From: Diplonema papillatum
Lineage: Eukaryota; Euglenozoa; Diplonemea; Diplonemida; Diplonemidae
Length of the DNA: 64,000 nucleotides
Assembly (NCBI GenBank): GCA_030068145.1
Contig: JAPJBO010000080.1
Span: 371,958 to 435,957, forward strand
Reading direction: 5' to 3'
Positions 63,561 through 64,000 of the stretch are shown one piece after another (position 1 is the first letter of the stretch; each line of letters begins with the position of its first letter). The position numbers and the translations under genes are program-made. The notes under the pieces were generated by a model. The model was given only the letters and a program-made list of their open reading frames with translations. It had not been told where the DNA came from and searched no databases.

Positions 63561-64000
63561 AGGGATGAAGTGGAGCAGGGAGGCCGCGGTGGAGTGGGTG
63601 AAGCAGGCTACGGGGCTCTAGTGTCCGAGGCGTCACGAAGAAGTTCGTGGCATACACACGAGAATCTCTGCATGACCTTTCTACGTTTGTTACGCACCAT
63701 CAATCTGGCATCACGCAGCAGCAAGGACGAGAGCAGCGAGTACGGAGCAGCGAGACGGGCGAGGAGGAGAGTACTACACGTGTTTTGGGTTAGTCTAATT
63801 CAAAACAAATCTCGGCAACCCAAAAAATATCACCAAAAAAAAAAAAAACTCAAAAGAAATTGCGCGATTATCGCTGGAAACACAACATGATGATATCGAT
63901 GACCCGCTCAACGTCTCGGAAGCGACCGCGTTGTAGCCCTGACACTCAAGTTTACTTTCGGAAACTCCTAACACCAGTAAGGAAACCTACACTCTTTTTC
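63561..64000. other. No supported gene
   Basis: Unique sequence with a plus-strand frame continuing from R2 but no recognised motif. An A-run lies at about 63836-63848. Confidence 0.4.

Overview
This is a repeat-saturated nuclear window from a eukaryote. The signs are split genes with GT-AG introns, non-LTR retrotransposons with target-site duplications, many minisatellites and near-perfect hairpins, and no bacterial gene layout. The host genes are secreted polysaccharide lyase family 4 (rhamnogalacturonan lyase) proteins with Pro/Ala/Thr-rich stalks and hydrophobic, GPI-signal-like tails. That would suit an oomycete, another stramenopile, a chytrid or an alga. I cannot fix the lineage from sequence alone.

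Layout. 1-6.7 kb: dispersed and tandem repeats, a tRNA-like (SINE) head and a zinc-finger fragment. 6.77-10.46 kb: two blocks of a 29-bp minisatellite (38 and 79 units) that enclose a broken copy of PL4 exon 1. 10.5-13.8 kb: PL4 gene 1, two exons, apparently intact and keeping both expected catalytic residues. 13.8-21.2 kb: repeats, including a long CTT run and nine 80-bp units. 21.8-35.2 kb: PL4 gene 2, whose three exons join in phase to 629 residues across introns of 7.0 and 4.5 kb. 35.2-42.7 kb: hairpin elements, a MITE and a decayed tyrosine-recombinase-like region. 43.2 kb to the right edge: PL4 gene 3, a close paralogue of gene 2 with intact exons 1 and 2; only a broken exon 3 copy is seen, and the true exon 3 may lie outside.

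Genes 2 and 3 have homologous introns, so insertions can be read by comparing them. Intron 2 of gene 3 carries a 7.7-kb minus-strand LINE (LINE B, 54202-61883, 10-bp target duplication) at a site that is empty in gene 2 near 30460. A second, 5'-truncated LINE (LINE A, 50993-54179, 44-bp duplication) is inserted across the 3' junction of LINE B. LINE B is the most interesting object here. Its ORF1 ends in TGA, and ORF2 (AP endonuclease plus reverse transcriptase) continues in the same frame with no ATG. Two 2A-like ribosome-skipping motifs stand between the TGA and the endonuclease. This suggests UGA readthrough followed by 2A cleavage.

Sequence family names R1-R4 are mine, for dispersed repeats within this window. 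Exon boundaries are inferred from open frames, GT-AG sites and alignment between the paralogues.
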